Source: Roseomonas genomospecies 6
Lineage (GTDB): Bacteria > Pseudomonadota > Alphaproteobacteria > Azospirillales > Azospirillaceae
Assembly: GCF_008365375.1 (NCBI RefSeq)
Contig: NZ_QOKW01000025.1
Span: 28,299 to 92,298, forward strand
Reading direction: 5' to 3'
DNA: 64,000 nt
Made by a program: the position numbers and the translations under genes. Each line of letters starts with the position of its first letter. Position 1 is the first letter of the stretch. Below, one piece after another: positions 53,187 through 61,291 of the stretch. Below the pieces are notes generated by a model. The model saw nothing but the letters and a program-made list of their open reading frames with translations, was not told the origin of the DNA and did no database searches.

Positions 53187-53392
53187 TAAGTATCGACGAT
53201 TTATTTCTTTGTCTTTACAATCCACAATATGTGCGATTTCAGTAATCTCTACGTCCAATATCTATGCTTTATATGACTTCATTTTGACTTTTACATTCAT
53301 GCCCGACATATCCCGGCAGAAATGCCGGGATTGACTGGCGGGTCACACCTCTGAAATGCAGTGGATGTGCAATTGCAAGCGCCTAACAGAAA

Positions 53393-53411
53393 GGGGGGCT
53401 AGAAGCCCCCC
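53393..53411 (-). terminator. Rho-independent terminator for two small minus-strand genes
   Basis: GGGGGGCT, loop TCT, AGCCCCCC on the minus strand, followed by TTTCTGTT: a compact, strong terminator 29 bp past the stop of the 38-residue ORF. Confidence 0.8.
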
Positions 53412-53439
53412 GTGCTTTGTGCTTCGGTAGACGATCCCC

Positions 53440-53556
53440 CTACCAAACTACGAAATAACCTCTCGTCCAGCCTCCCATTCGTCGTGCCTTCCGATCCGCA
53501 GCACGCTTTGAGGCATGAACGCTCAGCAGTGTGTCGCCATCGTAAACGAAATACAT
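53440..53556 (-). CDS. Small protein (38 aa) in the element's leftmost operon
   Basis: Reads MYFVYDGDTLLSVHASKRAA followed by DRKARRMGGWTRGYFVVW and a TAG. AGAGG lies 7 bases before the ATG. A hydrophobic/aromatic start, an Arg/Lys-rich middle and an aromatic end suggest a small DNA- or protein-binding factor; no family is recognised. It ends just before a strong terminator. If TAG were read as Gln here, the protein would run through that terminator to a TAA near 53268, which is unlikely. Confidence 0.45.
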   Translation of the reverse strand: MYFVYDGDTLLSVHASKRAADRKARRMGGWTRGYFVVW

Positions 53557-53583
53557 CGTTGCGCCTCTGTCTCTCGAGTGCGC

Positions 53584-53745
53584 CTACGTGCGGGGGGAGG
53601 AAAATGACTCGTCCTTGCTCATCAAGTCGAGCATGTCCGAAATGATCGCCAAAATGCCAGTGAGCGCGTCAGCCGCATTCACCTCACCACGCATGACCTC
53701 ACTCATCAGGCGGTTGACAGAGTCAACAAGCTCGCAGGTATTCAT
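53584..53745 (-). CDS. Small helical protein (53 aa) in the element's leftmost operon
   Basis: Starts at ATG 53745 after GAGG: MNTCELVDSVNRLMSEVMRG, then EVNAADALTGILAIISDMLD and a polar tail. The pattern is one or two amphipathic helices, as in small phage regulators or inhibitors. A sigma-70-like promoter is correctly placed upstream. It ends in TAG, in the same frame as the following 38-residue ORF, 27 bases before its ATG; a TAG-read-through fusion of the two is formally possible. Confidence 0.5.
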   Translation of the reverse strand: MNTCELVDSVNRLMSEVMRGEVNAADALTGILAIISDMLDLMSKDESFSSPRT

Positions 53746-53782
53746 AACCAACAACCTCGTCAGACAACCACAAAACGGGGAA

Positions 53783-53810
53783 AAGATACAAAAACAGGAC
53801 GTCATGTCAA
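53783..53810 (-). promoter_or_regulatory. Sigma-70-like promoter of the small minus-strand operon
   Basis: On the minus strand TTGACA (53805-53810), a 16-bp spacer and TATCTT (53783-53788). A perfect -35 box, near-consensus -10 box and a 30-base leader to the ATG at 53745 make it one of the best promoters in the window. Confidence 0.7.
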
Positions 53811-53969
53811 TACCGAAGAATGTGCATTCTCAACATGCGCAGCCTAAAAAACAGCATCCAAAGCGCGTTTAAGGGCCGTGCGAAGAAGCTTGCTAGCTTC
53901 CTTCTTCATTGCAGGGGAAAGGTGCATTCAAGCGCACGACTAAGCCGCATTCTCGGGGATCTCATGACC

Positions 53970-53979
53970 AAAGTACTTT
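53970..53979. repeat. AAAGTACTTT palindrome, copy 1
   Basis: Context GACCAAAGTACTTTAGTC extends the symmetry to nearly 18 bp. It is one of four copies in the element. None was noticed in the 53 kb of host DNA. Confidence 0.75.
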
Positions 53980-54101
53980 AGTCGCGCAAGGGCGATTGCT
54001 TGAACAAGACGCGGCGCTTGATCGCCAAAACTCAGGTTAACATCCCAAGCGGAAAGGTTGCGGACTCTCACCCCACCTATGGCCCGACTGCGCGAGGGTC
54101 C

Positions 54102-54193
54102 AATTCCCTTCCTCATAGAAGACGGACATCCCCCGGCTAACTCGGTTCCTCGTAGAGCGACAACCGAGCGGCGCTAATTCCCTTCCTCATAGA
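54102..54193. repeat. 18-bp direct repeat pair before the BRO-N gene
   Basis: AATTCCCTTCCTCATAGA occurs at 54102-54119 and 54176-54193, 74 bp apart, followed in both cases by a (A)GACG-like run. It could be a regulatory site pair or the scar of a small duplication. Confidence 0.65.
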
Positions 54194-54197
54194 GACG

Positions 54198-54479
54198 ATG
54201 ATCCAACGCCGCACCGTCACCGGCAACGGCGAGATGTGGTTCTGCGTCAAGGACGTTGCAGCCGCTCTCGGAGTCCAGATGGACGCTACCAGCTACGTCA
54301 AGTACCACGGCATCAAGCCTGACGAGATTAAAAGCTACGCCATAGCTAAAACCCCCGGTCGGCCTCCGCTGTTCATCAACGCAACGGCAGTCCGCCGTGT
54401 GGCCCAGCGCTCGAACAAACCCGCCATCCCGGCGGGCCTTTTGAGCAAAGTACTTTAGGAGACCCCCCACCATGTTTGA
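54198..54479 (+). CDS. BRO-N domain protein, read through one TAG
   Basis: In the standard code this ORF stops at 54456 after 86 residues. Reading that TAG as Gln adds Glu-Thr-Pro-His-His-Val and ends at TGA 54477-54479, which overlaps the next gene's ATG by 8 bases, a normal phage gene junction. The sequence EMWFCVKDVAAALGVQMDAT followed by SYVKYHGIKPDEIKS is a BRO-N/antirepressor-type N-terminal domain; usual partners (ANT or KilA-C domains) are absent. BRO-N proteins often counter a repressor. An AAAGTACTTT palindrome covers codons 84-86, just before the TAG. Confidence 0.6.
54447..54456. repeat. AAAGTACTTT palindrome, copy 2
   Basis: It lies at the end of the BRO-N ORF, read AAA GTA CTT followed by TAG, and 15 bases upstream of the next start codon, so it could also act as an operator or RNA signal for that gene. 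Confidence 0.75.
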
Positions 54480-55629
54480 CACCGCTATCGCGGAACAGGC
54501 GACCGTCGATCTGGCGGTGCCAACCTCCAAGGGTGACCTGACCGTCGCCCAACCGGACATCGAGGCCCAACTCACCGGCATCGCCCAGGCGATCAAAGTG
54601 GAGATGAAACGCACAGTCGAAACGGTCATCAAGATCGGGACGCTGCTGCTCCAGGCCAAGGAACTGACCGCCGACCCGAAGTGCGGGATCGACGGGCCGA
54701 ACCCCGACGCGCGGTTCGGGAAGTGGGTGCGTTCGAATTTCGAACACACCCACGGACGCACCGTCCTGTCGCAGATGATGAACGTCGCCCGCGTCTACGG
54801 CGACCGTGATCCGTCCGAACTTGCGGGCTTTGCCCATTCCATCCTCTACGAACTGGCCGCGCCCTCGACCCCGGCGGACACCCGCGCGCAGATCGAGGCC
54901 AGCATCACCAGCGGCACCCGCATGACCGTCTCGGACGTGAAAGGCGCGATCCGCGATGCCCGCGATGCCCGCGATGCCCGCGATGTCCGCGATGCCCGCG
55001 ATGCCCGCGATGCCCGCGATGCCCGCGATGCCCGCACGTCTTCCCCTGCGCCGCAGGACGAGGACGAGGACGCGAGCGACGACGTACCGTTCGATGTGGA
55101 CCCGCCGAAGACCTCGACCGCACCGACCGTGCCGGATACAACCTCCAACGTTGCTGAGAACGACAACGAAGGGGAAACGAACACGGTGGGGATATTCGAC
55201 AGAAAGCGCGACGAGGAAGGTGAGTTCCGGGCCGAAGTCGCAAACCTGATCAACATCAGGTGCGAAATGACCAGTGACCTGTTCATTCAGGACTTCGTCA
55301 AGAACGCCAAACCGGACTACTTCGTGGATCTGGCAAAGACGAAGCTTCTGGACGAACTTCGCGCTGGATGCTCTGCCGAGGACGCCATCGCCCTGGCACA
55401 GCAGACCATTCGTGAGGCGGAGGAAAAGCTGCGCGAGCAGATCGATGCCATCCTCATCGAGGCGAGCAACAAGGCCATGGCTTCGTTCATGAAGCAGGTG
55501 GATTCAAACAAGGTGCTGAACGACCCGACCTCTGGGAAGCTGCTTCAGCGCGTGCTGGATTACCGCAGCAGCAGCCTGCAAGAACGCCGAACGGCGCTGA
55601 AGGCCCTACAGAACAAATCCAAGAACTGA
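54472..55629 (+). CDS. DUF3102-like phage protein with RDA tripeptide repeats
   Basis: 385 residues. Residues 25-115 resemble DUF3102: TVETVIKIGTLLLQAKELTA followed by ARFGKWVRSNFEHTHGRTVL and SQMMNVARVYG. Then come nine tripeptides RDA (one RDV), a Glu/Asp-rich linker (APQDEDEDASDD), and a C-terminal part with a long helical region (AIALAQQTIREAEEKLREQI). No enzymatic motif is present; phage DUF3102 proteins are often near replication or partition functions. It ends in TGA, followed by a strong terminator. It has no internal TAG although it uses CAG many times. Confidence 0.75.
   Translation: MFDTAIAEQATVDLAVPTSKGDLTVAQPDIEAQLTGIAQAIKVEMKRTVETVIKIGTLLLQAKELTADPKCGIDGPNPDARFGKWVRSNFEHTHGRTVLSQMMNVARVYGDRDPSELAGFAHSILYELAAPSTPADTRAQIEASITSGTRMTVSDVKGAIRDARDARDARDVRDARDARDARDARDARTSSPAPQDEDEDASDDVPFDVDPPKTSTAPTVPDTTSNVAENDNEGETNTVGIFDRKRDEEGEFRAEVANLINIRCEMTSDLFIQDFVKNAKPDYFVDLAKTKLLDELRAGCSAEDAIALAQQTIREAEEKLREQIDAILIEASNKAMASFMKQVDSNKVLNDPTSGKLLQRVLDYRSSSLQERRTALKALQNKSKN
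54952..55032 (+). repeat. Nine tandem 9-bp repeats CGCGATGCC
   Basis: Nine perfect-phase units (54952 to 55032), identical except for one GCC to GTC change in unit 4. In frame they encode Arg-Asp-Ala repeats. The near-perfect identity means recent expansion by slippage. Confidence 0.9.
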
Positions 55630-55638
55630 CACCAGAAA

Positions 55639-55660
55639 GACCCGCCATAACCGGCGGGTC
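55639..55660 (+). terminator. Rho-independent terminator after the DUF3102-like gene
   Basis: GACCCGCC (55639-55646), a 6-base loop and GGCGGGTC (55653-55660), followed by ATTTTG, nine bases after the TGA. Confidence 0.85.
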
Positions 55661-55699
55661 ATTTTGCAAGGTCAACCAAACTATGAGCTTTTCAGTACT

Positions 55700-56011
55700 A
55701 TGGCAAGTTACAAGGACATCAAGATTGCAACCACGGCAGTGCTTGAGGATTTGGCCACCAACGATCACCGCCTGACCAAGGAAGAGATTTTCGCCCGCGT
55801 GCGGAAGTACAACAAGCGCATCAGCGGAAGCGAAGAGAATTACATTCTCTTTGGCGAAGCACTTCGCATACTGGCGCACCGAAGCGCGGTTCGCCGCGAC
55901 ACCTGCCGAAGCCATCGGCTTCGCTCTCGACCGCTACGCCCGCATCGGATAAACGTTAGTGAGAGCAACGAGGGGAAAACAGTACGGTAGATATATTCGA
56001 CCGCATTGTGA
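55700..56011 (+). pseudogene. Small ORF, probably frameshifted remnant
   Basis: From ATG 55700 the frame reads MASYKDIKIATTAVLEDLAT followed by NDHRLTKEEIFARVRKYNKR and looks like a real protein to about 55870. It then turns Arg/His-rich. Another frame from about 55840 gives a better-looking end, FAYWRTEARFAATPAEAIGF followed by ALDRYARIG and TAA at 55951-55953. The first frame reaches a TAG at 55988 and, if that is Gln, a TGA at 56009. There is no clear ribosome site. The last 60 bases resemble 55154-55220 in the DUF3102-like gene. A decayed or recombined gene is the best explanation. Confidence 0.35.
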
Positions 56012-56069
56012 CGAGGTAGCCGTATTTTCCACATTGGATGTAAGTCCAATCATTAGAGGTAGGAAACAT

Positions 56070-57188
56070 ATGACAATAAACTGGGATCGTCATTGGCAAT
56101 TCTATGCCGTTCGACCGACGTTCTGTGAGAAACCAAACGAAGGAATTATGTGGCCTAAAAGAAGTATCCAAGAAATACAGGAGCATAATTCCAATATAAT
56201 GCTTGGATGGGAAGCTTTCATATTTAAGCTGCCAAACCCTTTTCTGATGTCGAATGAGTGTCCAAAAATCTGTAAAATTTCCTGGAAAGGAAAGGACGCC
56301 TTTATTTATCCTCCGTTCCAAATTAATGAGCCTCAAGAAATCGCGGGTGCTTTCAAGGACGCAGTGATACCAAATCGCCTGTCGTTTCCGCATACGTCAG
56401 GCACACAGCTACCTTCGCATGCAATAGGTGGTCTCAGCACTCAGTACCAGTCATCCGATGGAGATAAGCAATGCCATGGAATTCGTATTGATGCTGAACA
56501 AGGATTTGAAGTTTCAAGTTTCCTGAAGCTCTTCAGCGACCATGTTGCCCAGAATGCATTTCAGTGGTGGCTTAGGTCACCCGATACGCCATTTCATGGT
56601 CCACTCCGCTTTGTTGTCGAGCTAGACAAAGATCACGGGGTCCGCGAGATGATGAGATACAGCGGAGCGCAATCTATTGAGGGTACGTGGTTCACAGCAC
56701 GGCAAACGCAGTCCTTATTCGGATTTGAGCGTCTGATAACTCCTGAGATATGGCATCGGTGCGTTATTGATGCGTCCTTGGAATGGAAAGTAGAAACAGG
56801 AATAATGTCATTTATTGATGCAATTTGTCACTACAAAGCAGAGGACGACGAGCGATGCATTCTCAACCTTGCTATATGCTTCGAAATATTGGAGAGCAAG
56901 AGGCAAATTTTAGACAAGGGGCGCGCACATTCGTCAAACAAAAAGCTACTTGAGCACAGCATTCTCGCATCAGGAAAGATAAAAGATATATTAAGAAAGC
57001 TAATTATTGATCGCGACCATGTTTCTCACGGGCGGAAGCCATATATTATTGGATCAACGCAAGAAATAAGTATGTCTGATTACTTGGAAGCGATTCTTGA
57101 GGTAGTTAACAGATACATCAAACTACTGAAGCCTGGAGAGTATGAGGAAATGTTGAAACAAGATTTGCATAGTACACGAAAATCATAA
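56070..57188 (+). CDS. HEPN-domain protein, low-GC cargo gene (candidate defence nuclease)
   Basis: 372 residues from ATG 56070, with AGAGG 9 bases upstream. The longer frame from 55959 has no RBS. The gene is far more AT-rich than anything around it and uses rare codons (ATA, AAA, TTA), a sign of recent transfer. The C-terminal third (about 255-355) is all-helical with CILNLAICFEILESKRQIL and the motif RDHVSHG, giving Arg315-x4-His320, the R-x4-6-H signature of HEPN RNases. The N-terminal 240 residues, with WWLRSPDTPFHGPLRFVVEL, match no family I know, similar to the long N-terminal parts of ApeA-type proteins. A role in phage exclusion by RNA cleavage is an inference. Confidence 0.6.
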   Translation: MTINWDRHWQFYAVRPTFCEKPNEGIMWPKRSIQEIQEHNSNIMLGWEAFIFKLPNPFLMSNECPKICKISWKGKDAFIYPPFQINEPQEIAGAFKDAVIPNRLSFPHTSGTQLPSHAIGGLSTQYQSSDGDKQCHGIRIDAEQGFEVSSFLKLFSDHVAQNAFQWWLRSPDTPFHGPLRFVVELDKDHGVREMMRYSGAQSIEGTWFTARQTQSLFGFERLITPEIWHRCVIDASLEWKVETGIMSFIDAICHYKAEDDERCILNLAICFEILESKRQILDKGRAHSSNKKLLEHSILASGKIKDILRKLIIDRDHVSHGRKPYIIGSTQEISMSDYLEAILEVVNRYIKLLKPGEYEEMLKQDLHSTRKS

Positions 57189-57237
57189 GAGATGAAATTT
57201 CTTTGACGCACCCGCCACCGCGAATATATCGCAAAGC

Positions 57238-57310
57238 TACAAGATGTTACGAGGCTGATGCCTGAATATCACGACGCAAAATGTAGTGCGTCGCTTCGCA
57301 ACATCTTGTA
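57238..57310. repeat. Nested inverted repeats (15-bp outer, 7-bp inner)
   Basis: Outer arms TACAAGATGTTACGA (57238-57252) and TCGCAACATCTTGTA (57296-57310) match in 14 of 15 positions. An inner perfect stem, CGACGCA (57272-57278) with TGCGTCG (57287-57293), lies within. The RNA would fold into a long, bulged hairpin. It may be a protein-binding site, a small RNA or a terminator of the HEPN gene. Confidence 0.7.
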
Positions 57311-57875
57311 TACCCTCTCCGCCGCGAGACATCACGCCACGTCGAGAGGCAGAATCCCTATTTTGCCTGTCTCAAGTCCCATTTTCGAATAATCGCCTAA
57401 GGTCCATTATGACAAACCGGCTGCTCAAAGCGCTCCTAATCACTTGTGATTATTGAATTTTTAGCAACCTATCCACAACAGGCCATTCATTCCCATGGAG
57501 AGTTATTTTATCCTAGCCATTTCGCAGCTTGGCTGTACAGTCTGCTGAGCCGCACTACTCAATTCAATGCTCTGCAAAGCCTCTCGGGAGCGTTGCAGGG
57601 GCGTGAAAGTGGCGGAAAACCTAACGGAATGGCGTTGAAGGCCGGTTTTCGCGCAACGTTTGACCCTGGAAATCAAGCGTTTTCGCAAAGCCGTGGAAAG
57701 CCATCGCATGGGGTGCCGCAATGGTTTGGGTAATGCTTCGAGGGGACCCACAAGGGGTAGTATCCCCTCCCGCTGGGAAAGGCCGCAGGTGGTGGGGGTG
57801 GGGCGTGATAATGTCCAGCGTTGAGTGCGAATGAAGCAAGATCATCCTTAGCTTGGACTTTTTTTGTTCAACTCG

Positions 57876-57904
57876 TGTACAAACGTGATGAACTGTAGTA
57901 TAAT
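57876..57904 (+). promoter_or_regulatory. Promoter-like element before the small HTH gene
   Basis: TATAAT (57899-57904), 17 bp after a poor -35 (TGTACA, 57876-57881). GTTCA and TGAAC arms around GTGTACAAAC suggest that a regulator binds here. The start codon is 57 bp downstream. Confidence 0.45.
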
Positions 57905-57960
57905 TCTGCGAATTGTTTCGAAAAATGGAGTCAACATCACATCTGAGAAAGGACAAAACG

Positions 57961-58215
57961 ATGCTAGTACGTGAAAGGGTATTGATGGAGCCTGATCCAT
58001 CACGCTTCGCCACCTATGAGGAACTTGCGAAGTTGCTCGGCATTCAGGCGGACAGCGTCAAGGCCGCAGTATGCCGCTACGCGATCCCTCGCGTGATGTA
58101 CGCGAAGAAAGCCTATGTCGATAAGGCCGCTGCCCTGAAGATGTGGGGCGTTACTCTGGAGTTGCCCGAAGAAGCCATTAAGCGGCAGGTGGCGACCGTG
58201 AACTCAATTCGTTAA
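57961..58215 (+). CDS. Small helix-turn-helix protein
   Basis: 84 residues from ATG 57961, AAGGA 8 bases upstream. The middle, FATYEELAKLLGIQADSVKA followed by AVCRYAIPRVMYAKKAYVDK, fits a helix-turn-helix with a short wing-like tail, as in excisionase/Cro-size phage regulators. It ends in TAA, 23 bases before the primase-helicase gene, and probably shares its transcript. Confidence 0.65.
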   Translation: MLVRERVLMEPDPSRFATYEELAKLLGIQADSVKAAVCRYAIPRVMYAKKAYVDKAAALKMWGVTLELPEEAIKRQVATVNSIR

Positions 58216-58238
58216 CCGATAACGTAAGGATGAACAAG

Positions 58239-61200
58239 ATGACGTTTGATTTTCACTAGGCCATTTCCGCCGATTGGACGGCAACTCTTGCCTTTGGTTC
58301 TGGAAAAGACACCAAGAAAGGCGAATGGAAGAACGACTCTATTAACCGTCATCAGCTTATCGAGGGCTTGACGACGCATAAAGTCGGCGCGAAAGACGGG
58401 CCTTGCTTTCTTCAAGGTGAGTGCGCCGAAGGCATCCGCCTGAACAGCGCCATGAGTCGCCTGTTCATCGTCGGCATCGACGTGGATAACGGCATGCCGG
58501 GTGCGGAGATTGATCGAATCATCTCCGAACGCGGGCTGTTCGCCATCCGCTACACCACCCATTCCCACGGACGCGACGTGACCGAGGTGCGCAAGGATGA
58601 CCTTGTCCGTTTCCAGCGGGACAACCCCGGTGCAGGCGTGCAGGAGTATCTGGCGACGAAGAAGGGCTATCTTTCCCCCATCCTCGACTCCATCGCCGCG
58701 ACGGATGAGGCCATGACCGCGAACGGTCTCGTGATGCGGGTGACGCACGCACCGATGGACAAGAACCGGGTGATTTTCGTGCTGGCGAGGCCGTGGGCTG
58801 TGACCGACTACCCGACGCAGGATGAGGCACGGAAAGCCTGGAAATCAGCATACAAGGCGTTTGCGGCGTGGTTGGGTATCGAGGTGGATGAATCCTGTAG
58901 CGAGGTCGCACGCCTCTTCTACCTCCCCCGTCACGCCGAGGGCGCACCCTTCGAAACGAAGGTTCACGAAGGGCGCGCGGTCGATATCTTCGCGCTGCCC
59001 ACGAGCGGCGGGGCGAACCCCTACCTTGACGCAGCGAAGGGGATGGGGGCTGCAACGGGCGAAGGCGAGACCTACCAGACTTTGCGGCGATGGGCGGGGG
59101 CGGGCTTCGCCAATGCCTTCCTGATGGGCGACTTCCTGGCGGAGTGTGCGCCCGACCGGCTGCGGAGCGAGTTCGACCGTGACGCGGCGAAGCGGCACAT
59201 CGAATGTCCCTATGCCGATGAACACACCGACCCGACCAAAGGAGGCGGGACCTTCGTCATGAACGCGGGCGACGGAAACACCTCTGCCGGGTTCGTGGTG
59301 AAGTGTATGCACGGGCATTGCGCCGACCGTGACCGGTTGCACTTCGTCGAAGGGATGCTTCGGGACGGTTGGTTCACCCTCGCGGACATGGCCGACCCGC
59401 GTTGGTATCTCGACGTTGAGGGGCTGGAGTTCGGGGACCTGCGCGCGACCCTGTTGGGGGAGACGGTGCTTGACCGGCTTACCGAAGGATTCGACGGCGG
59501 GACCGCGCTCGAAAGCGGCGACGGGATCACGCTGGACTATGGACGCGCGGCGCTGGCGGACTTGGTGCGGCGCGGGGCCGATGACTTCGAGGCCATCGCG
59601 TTGTGCCAGACCCTTGCGGAGAAGGGGAAGCGTCTGGGACTGACCAAGACGGATTGGAGAAGGCTCTACCGCCAGATCAAGGACGAAGCGAAGGCGACGA
59701 CGCGAGCGTCCGACAAGAAGGCGAACAGCGACACCCGACCAACCGTGTTCGTGGATGCGGACTTCCGCGAGGCCGTGGGCAAAGTACTTTCGGTGCTGGT
59801 GGAGGGGAACACGCCCCCACGCCTGTTCAAGTTCAACAGCACCCTGTCCCGCGTCGAGCGTCTTGACCGCGACCAACTGTCGATCCGCCCGCTCGATGAC
59901 AGGAAGTTGCGCCGCGAATCCTCTCAAGTGGTCAGGTGGTTAAAGCCGTCTGATGGGGATGACTTCCGTGAAGTCGCTCCGCCGATGGACGTGATTTAGG
60001 ATATTCTGGCGACACCTCCTAATGAACTCCCGTTCCCGGTTCTTGATGGTGTCGTGGGGACTCCCTTCTTCACGAAGGACGGGCGGTTGCACCAAACACC
60101 GGGTTACGACGAGGTGTCACGAATCTACTACTTCCCATCCAACGGGTTCGTGCTACCGCCGGTGTCAGACAAGCCGTCTCCCGAAGAAGTCGCCCGCGCA
60201 AAGGGACTCCTCCTTGACGATGTGCTGGTGGATTTCCCGTTCTACGGAATGGTTGAGGCGGAGCGGGCGCACGCGGTCGCGATGCTTCTCCAGCCCTTCG
60301 TGCGCCAGATGATCGAAGGCCCCACGCCGGTGTACTGGGTCCACAAGCCCGCGCCTGGAACCGGAGCGGGGAAGCTTATCAACACCGTCTCCATTCTTGC
60401 GGTGGGGACCGATGCCGAGGCCATCACCGAAGAACGCAGCGAAGACGGCTGGCGCAAGAAGATTACAATGGCAATGCTGTCCGGTTCACCGCTGTTCTTC
60501 CTCGACAACGTGAACTATCCGTTGGACTCGGGAGCGCTGGCGTCCGTGATCACTCAGCGTTTCTGGCGTGACCGATTGCTTGGATCGAACGACGAAGTCA
60601 ACGTTCCGGTGAAGTGCCAGTTCATCATGACGGGAAACAACGTCACGATGTCCGGTGAACTTCTGCGTCGCTGTGTCCGCATTTTCATCAACGCGGGGCT
60701 TGCAGACCCGACCACGCGGACGGGGTTCAAGCACCCAGACCTTGAGGCATGGGTGAAGGAGAACCGCAGCGAACTGGTTTGGGCGTGTTTGACGCTGATT
60801 CAACACTGGATCGCGTCAGGCAAGCGGAAGTTCGACGGGAAGCCCCTGGCGTCCTTCGAGGCTTGGAGCAGCGTCATGGGCGGGATTCTCGCGTCCGCTG
60901 GGATTGACGGCTTCCTTGCGAACCGTTCGACGATGATGAAGGACGGGAACGAAGAGCTTCAGGCGAAGACAGCATTCGTTCAGGCGTGGTGGGATCGTTA
61001 TGGCGGAGGCAACGTCACCACAGGCGACGACCTGTTCGACATCGCGTCCGACAGTGAACCGGCCCTCGACATCCGGGGTGGGACGGACACCGCGCGGAGA
61101 CGGTCGCTCGGCATGCTGGTAAGGGCGATGAAGGACCAACTCTTTGAAATCTCAGAGGAAGGAGGCGAGACGATCACGGTCAAAGTGGTCAATGGTGTCG

Positions 61201-61247
61201 GGAACGCGCATAAGAAGGTTGCCGGGTGGCGGCTTGAGCGGCAGTGA
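58239..61247 (+). CDS. Phage primase-helicase, with two in-frame TAG codons read as Gln
   Basis: 1002 residues if TAG 58257-58259 (residue 7) and TAG 59997-59999 (residue 587) are sense codons; a standard-code caller would split it into a 543-residue and a 397-residue ORF in the same frame. The 54 bases between the second TAG and the next ATG are fully open and protein-like. N-terminal AEP-type primase signs: LFIVGIDVDNG (Asp81, Asp83) and RYTTHSHGRD. A zinc-binding pattern follows (CPYADEHT about 322, KCMHGHC about 356). C-terminal SF3/AAA-like helicase: Walker A PGTGAGK at about 706-712, Walker B LFFLDNV at about 752-758, sensor TGNN at about 798 and Arg-rich LLRRCVRI. GTAAGGA precedes the start. 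The true stop is TGA. Confidence 0.85.
59781..59790. repeat. AAAGTACTTT palindrome, copy 3 (inside the primase gene)
   Basis: Read in frame as AAA GTA CTT in GKVLSVLVEG, although nearby Lys-Val-Leu residues use AAG/GTG/CTG. Confidence 0.75.
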
Positions 61248-61291
61248 AGCGGCGGGGGGGTGGTTCATCTCCCGCCCTACCGGCGGGTAGT

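Larger units (their letters stand above)
53811..54197. other. Intergenic region with palindrome, direct repeats and a possible leader ORF
   Basis: About 390 bp. It holds one AAAGTACTTT palindrome (53970-53979), read in frame after an ATG at 53964 as Met-Thr-Lys-Val-Leu and then TAG. If TAG is Gln, this ORF continues 58 residues to a TAA at 54138-54140. An 18-bp direct repeat (54102-54119 and 54176-54193) follows, the second copy ending five bases before the BRO-N start. I found no tRNA. Confidence 0.45.
57189..57960. other. 772-bp non-coding region with inverted repeats and DnaA-box-like site
   Basis: It holds a large inverted repeat (57238-57310), a CTATCCACA site at about 57470 (one mismatch to the DnaA box) within AT-rich DNA, and a promoter-like TATAAT at 57899 serving the next gene. 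Short ORFs on both strands between 57440 and 57750 lack ribosome sites and family likeness. It might be part of the element's replication or control region. Confidence 0.45.

Noticed and set aside
53588..53872. A 94-codon plus-strand frame over the small minus-strand genes
   Set aside because: It starts with GTG without a ribosome site, while the opposite strand has a promoter, two ribosome sites and a terminator in the right order.
54020..54119. A tRNA-like stretch (T-arm-like GGGTCCAATTCCC and a D-arm-like CAAGCGGAAAGG) that might have been the amber suppressor
   Set aside because: The anticodon loop does not fold with U33 and a CTA anticodon, the anticodon stem has a mismatch, and no 5' acceptor strand pairs with the 3' end.
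54952..55032. CRISPR array
   Set aside because: The 9-bp units are directly adjacent with no spacers and encode an in-frame RDA repeat.
57446..58013. Frames of 82-130 codons on both strands between the HEPN and HTH genes
   Set aside because: No ribosome sites, low-complexity translations and no family likeness; treated as non-coding.
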